DNA from: DATKFM01 sp963810485 | Lineage (GTDB): Bacteria; Pseudomonadota; Alphaproteobacteria; Dongiales; Dongiaceae | Direction of reading: 5' to 3' | Length of the DNA: 64,000 nucleotides | Assembly (NCBI GenBank): GCA_963810485.1 | Contig: CAWENQ010000003.1 | Location: 620,001-684,000, forward strand | Part shown: in pieces, positions 39,773-51,197 of the stretch | Layout of the letters: every line of letters begins with the position of its first letter | Numbering within the stretch: position 1 is the stretch's first letter | Notes under the pieces: generated by a model | Database searches by the model: none | Seen by the model: the letters and a program-made list of their open reading frames with translations, nothing else | What the model was told of the DNA's origin: nothing | Position numbers and translations under genes: made by a program

Positions 39773-39916
39773 CGCTTCCTCGAATACACAACGCAGGGAG
39801 CCCGCCGATTGGAGTTGCGGCCAACCGGTGCATCCCTTATGCCGCTTCGTACTGGACGGTCAGACTGACATGGTTAATTCGCTTAATAGCTGAGTTTGGC
39901 GGGGCAAGCTACTGAA

Positions 39917-40513
39917 ATGTTTCTCCTTATCGATAACTATGACAGCTTCACTTATAATCTGTACCACTACCTGGGCGAGCTTGGCGCCCAGTTGGTGGTC
40001 AAGCGGAACGACGCGTTGACCGCGGCCGAGGCCGTGGCGATGAGTCCGCAAGGCATCATCCTGTCGCCCGGCCCCTGCACGCCGAATGAGGCCGGCATCT
40101 GCCTGAAATTGATCGAAGCCGTCGCGGGAAAAGTGCCGTTGCTCGGCGTATGCCTGGGCCATCAGGCGCTCGGCCAGGCGTTCGGCGGCAAGGTCGTGCG
40201 CGCGCCGGCCCCACTCCATGGCAAGCTCAGCCAGGTCAGCCACAGGGGCATCGGCGTGTTCCAGGAAATCCCGACCCCATTCACAGGTACGCGATATCAC
40301 TCTCTGATTGTCGACCGCGCCACCCTGCCCGATTGCCTGGAGATCACCGCCGAGACCAGCGACGGCCTGATCATGGGCATGCAGCACCGCCAATATCCGC
40401 TGCATGGCGTGCAGTTCCACCCCGAGAGCATCGCCTCGGAGCATGGCCACCGGTTGCTGGGCAATTTCCTGCGCATCGCCGGCCACAACATGTCGTCTTC
40501 CAGGGCCGCATGA
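39917..40513 (+). CDS. trpG: Anthranilate synthase component II (glutaminase)
   Basis: Class I glutamine amidotransferase that feeds ammonia to TrpE (198 aa). It begins MFLLIDNYDSFTYNL, has the oxyanion segment LSPGPCTPNEAG, the nucleophile C79 in LLGVCLGHQ and the catalytic pair in VQFHPESIASEHG. The ATG at 39917 is chosen over a TTG seven codons earlier because the family starts at this beta strand. No tryptophan-rich leader peptide is visible in the 143-base upstream gap. Its TGA overlaps the trpD ATG (ATGA). Confidence 0.94.
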   Translation: MFLLIDNYDSFTYNLYHYLGELGAQLVVKRNDALTAAEAVAMSPQGIILSPGPCTPNEAGICLKLIEAVAGKVPLLGVCLGHQALGQAFGGKVVRAPAPLHGKLSQVSHRGIGVFQEIPTPFTGTRYHSLIVDRATLPDCLEITAETSDGLIMGMQHRQYPLHGVQFHPESIASEHGHRLLGNFLRIAGHNMSSSRAA

Positions 40514-41550
40514 GCGTTCAGCCGACAGACTTGAAGGCCTTCCTCAATCTCGCCGCGACCGGCAAGGCGCTGACCGCATCGCAGGCCGAGCAGGCTTTCG
40601 AGATCATCATGACCGGCAACGCCACACCGTCGCAGATGGGTGGGTTCCTGATGGCACTGCGCGTGCGCGGCGAGACCGTGAACGAGATCACCGGCGCCGT
40701 CCGCGCCATGCGCGGCAAGATGACCCGCATCGACGCGCCGCCGGATGCGATCGACACTTGCGGCACCGGCGGCGATGCCTCGGGCACTTGGAACATCTCG
40801 ACCGCGGCGGCCATCGTGGTGGCGGCCTGCGGCGTGCCAGTGGCCAAGCATGGCAACCGCGGCCTGTCGTCCAAGAGCGGCGCCGCCGATGTGCTGGCGG
40901 CTCTCGGGGTCAATATCGAAGCGGATATGGCGCTGATCAGGCAGTCGCTGTGGGACAACAAGATCTGCTTCATGATGGCGCCACGGCACCATGCCGCCAT
41001 GCGCCATGTCGGCCCGACCCGGGTCGAGTTGGGTACCAGGACGATCTTCAACCTGATGGGGCCGCTGTCGAACCCTGCCGGCGCCAAGCGCCAGCTGACA
41101 GGTGTGTTCTCCCGCGACTGGATGGTACCGATGGCGGAGGTTCTGGGCAAACTGGGCAGCGAACGCGCCTGGGTTGTCCATGGCAGCGACGGGCTGGACG
41201 AATTGACCACCACCGGCCCCTCCTTCGTCGCCGAGCTTTTGAATGGCAAGGTGAAAAGCTTCGAGGTGACGCCGGAGCATGCCGGGCTCCCCTACGCGTC
41301 CCAGGCGGATCTGAAAGGCGGCGATCCCGCGACCAATGCCGCGGCGCTAAGCGCACTCATGGACGGACAGAATGGCGCCTATCGGGATATCGTCTTGTTC
41401 AACAGCGCGGCGGCGCTGCTGATCGCCGGCAAGGCGAAGGACCTGAAGGATGGCGTGGCACAGGCCGGAGATGCGATCGACTCCGGTCTTGCGCGGCGGG
41501 TGCTCCAGAAGCTGATTGCCACGTCGACCAGCGGAAAAGCCGCGCCGTGA
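40510..41550 (+). CDS. trpD: Anthranilate phosphoribosyltransferase
   Basis: Second step of tryptophan synthesis (346 aa). The PRPP-binding signature DTCGTGGDASGTWNISTAA, then VAKHGNRGLSSKSGAADVLAALG and FNLMGPLSNPA, are complete and in order. It begins at the ATG overlapping the trpG stop by four bases and ends with a four-base GTGA overlap into trpC, so trpGDC are tightly coupled. The frame is open upstream through trpG but carries no family sequence there. Confidence 0.96.
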   Translation: MSVQPTDLKAFLNLAATGKALTASQAEQAFEIIMTGNATPSQMGGFLMALRVRGETVNEITGAVRAMRGKMTRIDAPPDAIDTCGTGGDASGTWNISTAAAIVVAACGVPVAKHGNRGLSSKSGAADVLAALGVNIEADMALIRQSLWDNKICFMMAPRHHAAMRHVGPTRVELGTRTIFNLMGPLSNPAGAKRQLTGVFSRDWMVPMAEVLGKLGSERAWVVHGSDGLDELTTTGPSFVAELLNGKVKSFEVTPEHAGLPYASQADLKGGDPATNAAALSALMDGQNGAYRDIVLFNSAAALLIAGKAKDLKDGVAQAGDAIDSGLARRVLQKLIATSTSGKAAP

Positions 41551-42362
41551 GTGACGTCCTGACCAAGATCTGCGACGACAAGCGCGCCCATGTCGCGCGC
41601 CGCAAGGCCGAGCGCCCGCTGGCGCAACTCGAGACCGATGCACGGTCGGCGTCGGCGCCCCGCGGGTTCGCCGACCGCCTCGCCCGCGAGGTACGCCAGG
41701 GCCGCTATGGCCTGATCGCCGAGATCAAGAAGGCGTCGCCGAGCCGCGGGCTCATTCGCGCCGATTTCGATCCCGCTGCCTTGGCGAAGGCCTACAAAGC
41801 TGGCGGCGCCACGTGCCTGTCGGTCCTGACCGATGAACCCTATTTCCAGGGCCGCGACGAGTATCTTGCAGCGGCGCGCAATGCCGTGGATCTGCCGGCA
41901 TTGCGCAAGGACTTCATGCTCGACCCCTACCAGATTGTCGAAGCCCGGGCCCTTGGTGCGGATTGCATCCTGCTGATCATGGCGGCTCTAGCAGACACGC
42001 AAGCCGCCGAGCTTGAGGCGGCGGCGTCTGCCCTCGGCATGGATGTCCTGGTGGAGGTGCATGACGCGCCGGAGATGGAGCGCGCCCTCCGGCTGAAATC
42101 ACGGCTGATCGGCGTGAATAACCGCAACCTGAAGACCCTTGCGGTCGATCTCGCGGTCACCGAGCAGCTTGCACAGATGGTGCCCGCAGACCGGCTGCTC
42201 GTGGCGGAGAGTGGTCTCCATGGCCCCGCCGACCTCGCGCGCATGCACAAGGTGGGCGCCAGCATCTTCCTGGTCGGCGAGTCCCTGATGCGGCAGGCCG
42301 ATGTGGCGGCGGCGACCCGCGCCCTCCTCGCCCGCCCCGCCGGCGCCTTGCTGAGCGCATAG
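41547..42362 (+). CDS. trpC: Indole-3-glycerol phosphate synthase
   Basis: TIM-barrel enzyme of tryptophan synthesis (271 aa). Motifs: LIAEIKKASPSRGLIRADFDP with the catalytic lysine, CLSVLTDEPYFQG, LRKDFMLDPYQI, LLIMAALAD, LVEVHDAPEME, GVNNRNLKTL and VAESGLHGPAD. The start is GTG at 41547 inside the trpD stop, giving SDVLTKICDDKRAHVA, the usual N-terminus. It is a single-function protein, not fused to TrpF. moaC begins 8 bases later. Confidence 0.96.
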   Translation: MSDVLTKICDDKRAHVARRKAERPLAQLETDARSASAPRGFADRLAREVRQGRYGLIAEIKKASPSRGLIRADFDPAALAKAYKAGGATCLSVLTDEPYFQGRDEYLAAARNAVDLPALRKDFMLDPYQIVEARALGADCILLIMAALADTQAAELEAAASALGMDVLVEVHDAPEMERALRLKSRLIGVNNRNLKTLAVDLAVTEQLAQMVPADRLLVAESGLHGPADLARMHKVGASIFLVGESLMRQADVAAATRALLARPAGALLSA

Positions 42363-42370
42363 ATTCCTCG

Positions 42371-42847
42371 ATGGCGCGCCTCACCCATTTCGACGCCCAG
42401 GGCAAAGCCGCCATGGTCGATGTCGGCGGCAAGGACGTGACCGAGCGCGCCGCGACAGCCAAGGGCTCCGTCTACATGCAGCCGGAGACGATCGCCCTGA
42501 TCACCGGCGGCGGCGTCAAGAAGGGCGATGTGCTCTCGGTGGCGCGGCTGGCTGGCATCATGGGCGCCAAGCGCACGCCTGATCTCATACCGCTCTGCCA
42601 TCCCCTAGCTTTGACCTCTGTCGCCGTCGACCTCGCCGTCGATGCAGCACGCAACGCGGTGGACATCACGGCCACCTGCAAGCTGAAGGGCCAGACCGGC
42701 GTCGAGATGGAGGCATTGACGGCAGTCGCCGTCGCAGCCCTCACCGTCTACGACATGTGCAAATCCGCCGACAGGGGCATGCGGATTGCCGACATCCGCC
42801 TGATGCAGAAGAGCGGCGGCAAGTCCGGCACGTTCGAGGCCGATTGA
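42371..42847 (+). CDS. moaC: Cyclic pyranopterin monophosphate synthase MoaC
   Basis: Second enzyme of molybdopterin synthesis (158 aa). Signatures: LTHFDAQGKAAMVDVGGKDVTERAA, GAKRTPDLIPLCHPL, TGVEMEALTAVAVAALTVYDMCK and the catalytic-lysine end RLMQKSGGKSG. It is intact. The stop TGA shares one base with the moeA ATG. The trpC-moaC-moeA order is common in alphaproteobacteria. Confidence 0.96.
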   Translation: MARLTHFDAQGKAAMVDVGGKDVTERAATAKGSVYMQPETIALITGGGVKKGDVLSVARLAGIMGAKRTPDLIPLCHPLALTSVAVDLAVDAARNAVDITATCKLKGQTGVEMEALTAVAVAALTVYDMCKSADRGMRIADIRLMQKSGGKSGTFEAD

Positions 42848-44061
42848 TGATCACGGTCGAGGAAGCCCGGGCGCGCATTCTCGCCGCCTTCGCGCCGCTT
42901 GCCGCCGAGCAGGTTGCCCTCACCGATGGCCTGGGCCGTGTGCTGGCGGAGGATATCGTCGCCCGCGTGACGCAGCCGCCATCAGCCGTCTCCGCGATGG
43001 ACGGTTATGCCGTGCGGGCCGCCGACGTCGCCAAAGTCCCCGTGCACCTGCGAGTGAGCGGATATGCACAAGCCGGCCATGCCATTGCGGCGAAGCTGCA
43101 GCCCGGCGAAGCGGCGCGGATCTTTACCGGGGCCGCCCTGCCGCCGGGCGCCGATGCAGTGGTCATTCAAGAAGACACGAGCGCCAGCGGGGATCAGGTG
43201 GAAGTCCGCGAGTTTGTGATTGCGGGCCGCCATGTGCGCGCCGCCGGAACGGATTTCAACAAGGGCGATGTCCTGCTGAAAAAGGGCCGTCGGCTGACGG
43301 CACGGGACATCGGCATCGCCGCGGCAATGAATGCGCCCTGGCTGCGGGTGACGCGCCGGCCGCGCATTGCCGTCCTCGCCACCGGCGACGAAGTCGTCAT
43401 GCCCGGCGAGCCGATGGGACCGACCCAGATCGTCAGCTCCAACAGCCTGTCACTCTCCGCCTTCGTGACGGCCTGCGGTGCCGAGCCAATTCATCTGGGC
43501 ATTGCGCCCGACGACCTGGACGTCCTGCAACGGATGGCCGCGGCTGCCGCGGGCGCCGATCTGCTGGTGACCAGCGGCGGCGCTTCCGTGGGCGAACACG
43601 ATCTCGTGCAAAAGGCCCTCGGCGCAGCCGGCATGGAGTTGGATTTCTGGAAAATCGCCATGCGGCCGGGCAAGCCCGTGCTCTTCGGCCGGGTCGGCGC
43701 CACGCCGGTTCTCGGCCTGCCGGGAAATCCGGTGTCGGCTCTTGTGGGATCGACGCTATTCCTGCGTCCGGCGATCGACAAGATGCTCGGCTTGACGGCA
43801 TCGACGGCGCCTGGCGCGACCGCCATCCTGGGCCGCGACCTGCCGGAGAACGACAGCCGTGAAGACTATCTGCGGGCCGAGGCCTCCTACGATGCCGCGG
43901 GACGCCTGGTCGCGACGCCGTTTCCCAAGCAGGACAGCTCCATGCTGTCCCTGATGGCGCGGGCGGACTGCCTGATCGTCAGGCCGATCCGGGCGCCCGC
44001 GATCAAGGCCGGGACAGCGGTGCCGATTGTGTTGCTTTCAGGCGGCGCGCTGTCGATCTAG
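42847..44061 (+). CDS. moeA: Molybdopterin molybdenumtransferase MoeA
   Basis: Inserts molybdate into adenylated molybdopterin (404 aa). The N-terminal domains contain SAMDGYAVRAADV and IFTGAALPPGADAVV. The MogA-like domain has VLATGDEVV, the loop LLVTSGGASVGEHDLV, KIAMRPGKPV and LGLPGNPVSALV. The C-terminal beta domain ends with IVLLSGGAL. The frame is open further upstream through moaC, but the ATG at 42847 fits the family. Confidence 0.95.
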   Translation: MITVEEARARILAAFAPLAAEQVALTDGLGRVLAEDIVARVTQPPSAVSAMDGYAVRAADVAKVPVHLRVSGYAQAGHAIAAKLQPGEAARIFTGAALPPGADAVVIQEDTSASGDQVEVREFVIAGRHVRAAGTDFNKGDVLLKKGRRLTARDIGIAAAMNAPWLRVTRRPRIAVLATGDEVVMPGEPMGPTQIVSSNSLSLSAFVTACGAEPIHLGIAPDDLDVLQRMAAAAAGADLLVTSGGASVGEHDLVQKALGAAGMELDFWKIAMRPGKPVLFGRVGATPVLGLPGNPVSALVGSTLFLRPAIDKMLGLTASTAPGATAILGRDLPENDSREDYLRAEASYDAAGRLVATPFPKQDSSMLSLMARADCLIVRPIRAPAIKAGTAVPIVLLSGGALSI

Positions 44062-44261
44062 CCGGCCCGCAGGACCCCGCCGGTCGAGGACCTATGCCGG
44101 GCTAGGCTTTCTCAAAGCTGGGATAAAGCTTCTGTATGTTAGCGGCCATACGGAAAACTCCATTGTGTAGGACGGCGTTCCGGTTGCAGGTCTAGCAGCA
44201 GACGGCCGGTCTCATAGCCGGCTCGCGCGCGACGGGACGAACTCCATCGAACTGAGCCCTA

Positions 44262-44660
44262 ATGGCAAGAATTCTGGTCATCGATGACGAAAGCCTCGTC
44301 CGCACTTTTCTGCGGGACGTTCTCGAGAGTGCCGGACATGAAGTGCGGGAGGGCGCGAATGGCGACGAGGGCATCGCCGCGTTTGGCGAGTTCAAGCCGG
44401 ATATCCTGATCGTTGACTTGATCATGCCAGAGCAGGACGGACTTTTCGTCATTCGCGAGGTCCGCCGCTCGATGCCGGATGCGAAGGTCATTGCGATCTC
44501 CGGAATGCACTCTCGGGCCGGCTTTGACTATCTCAAGCCGGCAGTAAGGCTCGGCGCCGACGTGGCGCTCTCTAAGCCGTTCTCGCCGAAAGACCTGCTG
44601 AAGGCGATCGAGAACTTGCTGCCGGAGCCCGGACCTGCCGGGAAAGCATCACAAGGCTGA
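44262..44660 (+). CDS. Single-domain response regulator (CheY-like)
   Basis: A receiver-only protein (132 aa). The acidic pair is in VIDDES, the phospho-acceptor aspartate is in LIVDLIMPEQDG (about residue 52), the threonine/serine position is in AISGMH, and the lysine is in LSKPFSPKDLL. There is no output domain, so it acts by protein contact or as a phosphate relay or sink. A 200-base gap precedes it. It converges on the hybrid kinase gene with an 8-base gap, so the two may form a pair, although they are transcribed from opposite ends. Confidence 0.85.
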   Translation: MARILVIDDESLVRTFLRDVLESAGHEVREGANGDEGIAAFGEFKPDILIVDLIMPEQDGLFVIREVRRSMPDAKVIAISGMHSRAGFDYLKPAVRLGADVALSKPFSPKDLLKAIENLLPEPGPAGKASQG

Positions 44661-44668
44661 GACCGCAC

Positions 44669-47600
44669 CTATGCGGCGCGCGGACTATCCAAGGCCGTCC
44701 GGACCACGCGCGACAGATCCGCGCGAAGAAAAGGCTTCTTGATCAGTTCCGTCCCCGGCAGGAGCATTTCAGGGTCCGGCGCATAGCCCGACATGTATAC
44801 AATCCTGATCTCCGGTCTTGTCGCGCGGACCTGCGCCGCAATGGCAATCCCATCCATGGCGCCGGGAAGGATGATATCTGAGAGCAGAAGATCGATCCGC
44901 GGATTGGCTGCCAAGGCGGCCATCGCCGTCGCGCCATCGACTGCGGAGATGACGGTATAGCCGAAAGACTTCGAGATAGGCCTCGGCCAGCACTCGCACA
45001 TCCGCTTCATCTTCAACCAGGAGCACGATCTCCTGTTGCCCGGAGGAGAGGAACTGATCGTCGATCGCTTCCTCTGCCACGGCCGTGGCTGTCGCCCGTG
45101 CCAGATATAGAGATACCGTGGTCCCCTCGCCGACTCTGGACTCGATCTGCACATGGCCGCCCGACTGCTTGACGAAGCCATAGACCATGCTCAGGCCAAG
45201 TCCCGTCCCCTTGCCGACACCCTTTGTGGTGAAGAACGGATCGAAGGCCCGCGCCTTGACGTCGTCGGGCATGCCGGTTCCGGTATCGGCGACTGATATC
45301 ACGACATGATCGCCGGCGGGCCGCCCATTGCCGGTCAGTGCTTGTTTCTGCGTCGTCGTCACATTGCCGGTGCTGATCGTCAGCGAGCCGCCGTCGGGCA
45401 TCGCGTCCCGGGCATTCAGCGTGAGGTTCAGCAGCGCCATTTCCAATTGCGACTGATCGATCTCCGCGGTCCAGGTATTGGGGTCGAGCATGAATGTCGT
45501 GGCGATCTTCGGGCCTAGAGGCCGTTGCAGCAGTGGCACCATCGATCGGATGAGTTCGTTGATCTCCGTCAGCTTCGGCATCAGCGCTTGCCGCCTGGCA
45601 AAGGCCAGCAGCCGATGGGTGAGGTCGGCGGCGCGCATGCCGGCCTTGATCGCGGTCTCGATCCTGCGCCGAGTCGAGAAGGCCAAATCCTTCTGCTCAT
45701 TGAGCAGATCGAGATTGCCGAGGATGATGGCCAACAGATTGTTGAAGTCGTGGGCGATGCCGCCGGTCAGCTGGCCGATCGCCTCCATCTTCTGTGCCTG
45801 CTGCAACTGCTCTTCGAGGGCGCGCCGTTCGGTGACGTCCTGCAGGGTTCCATCGAAGGTGACACGGCGCCCGGAAGAATCCTGTTCTACCTTGCCCAAT
45901 TCCTGGACCCACGCAATGCTGCCATCGGGGTGGAGCAGCCGATATTCAATACTGTAGTTGTCCAGACCGCTTCTGACGCGATCGTAGTTGCGCCTGAGGC
46001 GCTCGCGATCATCCGGATGGACGAGCTCTATGAATTTCGCCTCGTAGGGTGGCAGATCAGAATCCGGTCGCCCAAATACCCAGCCGGAACCTTTCGACCA
46101 CTGAATCGCCTGGGTCTCCAGTTCCTCTGTCCAATAAGCCAGGCGCGCTTGTTTTTGCGCGCGCAGAAGCCGTCCTTCGCTTTCACTAAGAGCCAATTCG
46201 GCCCTCTTGCGGTCGCTGATGTCGACGGCGATGCCGCCGACATGAGTAATTTGGCCAGCAGCATCGCGGATCGGAAACTTGATCTCGTGAGTCCATTCGG
46301 CGCCGAGGTCGGTAAAATGTACCTCGCGCACCATGGCAGCGCCTGTTGCCAATATTTCGCGCTCGATTGCCTCAACCTCCTCGACGCCCTTGCTTTGCGA
46401 CAAGTCGCGTACGGTCCGGCCAAGGATTTCATCCCGGCTGTGGCCCCATGAATTCTCGGCGCCACGATTAATCAGCAGGTAGCGGCCATCAAGATCCTTA
46501 ACATACATGTCGAACGGAGCGTGCTCCATGAAGCTGTGAAAGCGCGCCTGGTTGGCCTCGAGATTCTTGTAGGCCTGCGCTAACTGAGGCACTTCGATGG
46601 TCGTGCGTAGCACGAATTTGACTTCGTCTTTGTCGTCCTTGATCGGCACGACGCTCGTGATCCAGGTTTCCTCGCCGCCTTCGACGACGTACTTGTCCTC
46701 CCGCCCCTGAATGGGAAGGCGCGATGCGACGACTTGGTGATGGTCCTGCACCGCCGTATCGGACGCGTACCTTCCGGGACGCACCTCGGCAACGGGGCGG
46801 CCGATCACGTCCTGAAGCTTGACGCCATAGAGTTCCTCGATCTCGCGGTTCAGCAGGACGATCCGCCGGTCCCGGTCAGTGATGCTGACAGTCACCGGAA
46901 TATTGTCGATGATGCTCTGCAGGATCGTTTCGACTCTCGCGCAGCCGGTCTTCGCGTTGTTTCAGCTCGTCGATCTGCGCAAATATCGTGACGATGCCGC
47001 CTTCCGTGGTCGGCCGGTCGCTGAAGCGATACCAGCGACCGTTGATGAAACGCTCGAATGAGCCCTTGGGATCGCGATGTTGCGCCAGCCGATTGGCGAT
47101 CCACTCCTCCTCCCGGCCGATAGCCGTTGGTTCGCGCCGGGCCTTCACATGGGCGCGCAGGATGTCCTCGAACCGAACGCCGCGCTTCAGCATCAACGCA
47201 TCGGTGCCCGATAGCTCGGCATAGCGGCTGTTCCAGGCCACCAGGCGGTCTTCCTTGTCATAGAGCGCAAAGCCGTCGGTCAGGCCTTCAATTCCGTCAA
47301 TGAGCTGCTGGCGCGCTTGCCGCAGTTCCGCTTCCGTCGCCCGGAGCGCCGCCTCGAATTCCCGGTGTTCGGAGATATCGACACAGCTGCCGACAGCACC
47401 GCCATAGGAACCGTCGGCGGCGAATTGCGGCTGTCCGACTTCGAGCAACCAGCGATAGACGCCATCATGCCGGCGATACCGGTACTCCATCCGCCAGGGC
47501 TCGCGCCTGATGATGGCTGCTTCGCAAGTCGCCCGATTCGCCGCCAGGTCCTCCGGATGTACCCCTACGTCCCAGTGATGCTCTAGCGCTTCAGCTTCGG

Positions 47601-48015
47601 TGACGCCCCGGTAATCGCAGAGCGCCTTGTTGACGAAAGCCGTGCGGCCTTGCGCATCCTCCGCCCACAAAAACACCGCTGTACCCTCGGCCGCGCGTGA
47701 CGCGCGCCGGGGCTCCGCTGGTGGCTGCTCCGATGTATCCGGCGGTTTGGCAGCGCGCATCGATCCCTGCGGCGAATCGGCGATCGGCCCTTGAGTTGCC
47801 TGCCGCCGCAACGCAAGAAGGCCGAGACCACCGATTGCCGCGAATTGCAGAACGATTGCCGGAACTCGCCAGATCGACGACCCATCGGCCACGAAAAATG
47901 CGAAAGCGCCGGCGGCCACGGCAAGCAGAAGCACGCTGGCCGTTATCCAGAAAGGCTGGTGAAACGCTTGATCGCGAGCTCCGACGCCTGGCGCGCGATC
48001 CATCATGCGAAACAT
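44669..48015 (-). CDS. Multi-PAS hybrid sensor histidine kinase (two frameshifts)
   Basis: A large hybrid kinase, about 1114 aa once two single-base insertions near 46930 and 44970 are removed. Two membrane helices lie at about 24-45 and 50-68. About five PAS-type sensor domains follow (for example HPEDLAANRATCEAA, YDKEDRLVAWNSRYAEL, SITDRDRRIVLLNREIEELYG, YVKDLDGRYLLINRG, LVHPDDRERLRRNYDRV). HisKA has the histidine in GGIAHDFNNLLAIILGN, and HATPase has NLTLNARDAMPDGG and TGTGMP. The C-terminal receiver (VLLVEDEADVRVLAEAYLE joined to SFGYTVISAVDGATAM) has its phospho-acceptor aspartate in LLLSDIILP. The stimulus is unknown. The convergent single-domain regulator is its likely partner. Confidence 0.82.
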
Positions 48016-48341
48016 GTCGGCATTCCAGATAGCAATGGAATCACCTGGTTCCGCGGCTCCGATCGAAAATGCTCCCGGCTAGTTGTCGAACTGCCGGAAT
48101 GGTCAGATCCAAAGGCAAGGCGCGCGGCTCAAAGTTCCAGATTTGTTGACGATTATGGTTCCCAAACTCTTAACCGCTCGCCCAAAGGCGCTGATATCGC
48201 GGGGTTTCGCCTGGAAGCGTAACTACGGTTTCATGCGATCCCAATTCGTTCCTGCCGGTCAAGCTACCAATACCTTTGCCCTGCAGTCCGCCGGCGCTCC
48301 GTACCGAGCTTTCCAACCGACAGGGGCGCCGCATTTGCGGC
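48016..48341. other. Divergent gap between hybrid kinase and lexA
   Basis: Together with the lexA promoter, this forms a 397-base gap between two divergent genes. No supported coding frame is seen; the open frames here have no family resemblance. A 6-base inverted repeat ATTCCA/TGGAAT at 48022-48027 and 48036-48041 lies just before the kinase start. The rest presumably carries the kinase promoter. Confidence 0.5.
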
Positions 48342-48370
48342 TTGACGCCAATACAGAACTAAACTAGAAC
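48342..48370 (+). promoter_or_regulatory. lexA promoter with alphaproteobacterial SOS box
   Basis: GAAC at 48356-48359, seven bases, and GAAC at 48367-48370 form GAAC-N7-GAAC, the complement of the alphaproteobacterial LexA box GTTC-N7-GTTC. A TTGACG at 48342-48347 and a TAGAAC at 48365-48370 sit 17 bases apart and make a plausible promoter. The SOS box therefore covers the spacer and -10, as expected for LexA autorepression. The lexA ATG is 43 bases further on. Confidence 0.75.
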
Positions 48371-48412
48371 ATGTGCCGGTGTTTTGGTTTTGTTCTAAAT
48401 CTGGTGGCCAGC

Positions 48413-49126
48413 ATGCTCACGCGGAAGCAATACGAGCTCCTCAACTACATCAACAATCATCTCCAGGAACGGGGTGTTTCCCCGTCCTTCGACGAGATGA
48501 AGGAAGCGCTCAACCTCAAGTCAAAGTCGGGCATCCATCGCCTGATCACCGGCCTGGAGGAGCGCGGTTTTATCCGCCGCCTGCCGCACAAGGCGCGGGC
48601 GCTCGAGGTGCTTCGACTGCCGGAAGATCAGGGCATCGGACGAGCTCGCACGGACCGCGAAGGCGCACCGCGCTTCACGCCGAACGTCATTCAAGGGAAT
48701 TTCGGCACAAACCTCGCGGGCGCTCAGGTCGCGACGACGGTTTCGGCCGTGCAATTGCCGCTCTATGGCCGTATCGCCGCGGGCACGCCGATCGAGGCCT
48801 TGCGCGACCACAGCCATAGCGTCGATGTGCCGGGCAGCCTGCTCGGCCGCGGCGAGCACTATGCCCTCGAGGTCGACGGCGATTCGATGGTCAATGCCGG
48901 AATCATGGACGGCGACACCGTGATCATCGAGCGTTGCGAGACCGCCGAAAACGGATCGATCGTCGTCGCGCTGGTGGACAGCAATGAAGTCACGCTGAAG
49001 CGTCTCCGGCGCAAGGGCGACTCGATCGCGCTGGAGCCGGCAAATCCGGCCTATGAAACGCGCATCTTCGGCCCGGACCGGGTTGCCATCCAGGGGCGTC
49101 TCGTTGCGCTGATGCGGCGGTTCTAA
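48413..49126 (+). CDS. lexA: SOS repressor LexA
   Basis: Self-cleaving repressor of DNA damage genes (237 aa). The winged-helix DNA-binding domain covers about 1-65 (SPSFDEMKEALNLKSKSGIHRLI). The cleavage site is A123-G124 in RIAAGTPIEAL. The catalytic serine S158 is in DGDSMVNAGIMDGD and the lysine K196 in NEVTLKRL. The ATG at 48413 gives the family start MLTRKQYELL; the open frame begins 14 codons earlier inside the promoter. An SOS box precedes it. Confidence 0.97.
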   Translation: MLTRKQYELLNYINNHLQERGVSPSFDEMKEALNLKSKSGIHRLITGLEERGFIRRLPHKARALEVLRLPEDQGIGRARTDREGAPRFTPNVIQGNFGTNLAGAQVATTVSAVQLPLYGRIAAGTPIEALRDHSHSVDVPGSLLGRGEHYALEVDGDSMVNAGIMDGDTVIIERCETAENGSIVVALVDSNEVTLKRLRRKGDSIALEPANPAYETRIFGPDRVAIQGRLVALMRRF

Positions 49127-49238
49127 CCTTCCGATACCTCCCATCTGGTTGCCGCCAGGGCTGACAGGCCCCAAGGCCTCCATTATGGTGCGCCGCCCGC
49201 CGCGCTGCTGCGGCGATTCCCGGGGGTAGCTGTCCGCG

Positions 49239-51197
<1,959 letters not shown>

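Noticed and set aside
39839..39868. A nine-codon reading frame before trpG as an attenuator leader peptide
   Set aside because: It encodes no tryptophan and no alternative hairpins are evident.
40404..41546. Upstream extension of the trpC frame through trpD
   Set aside because: trpD motifs are in another frame; the GTG at 41547 gives the normal TrpC N-terminus.
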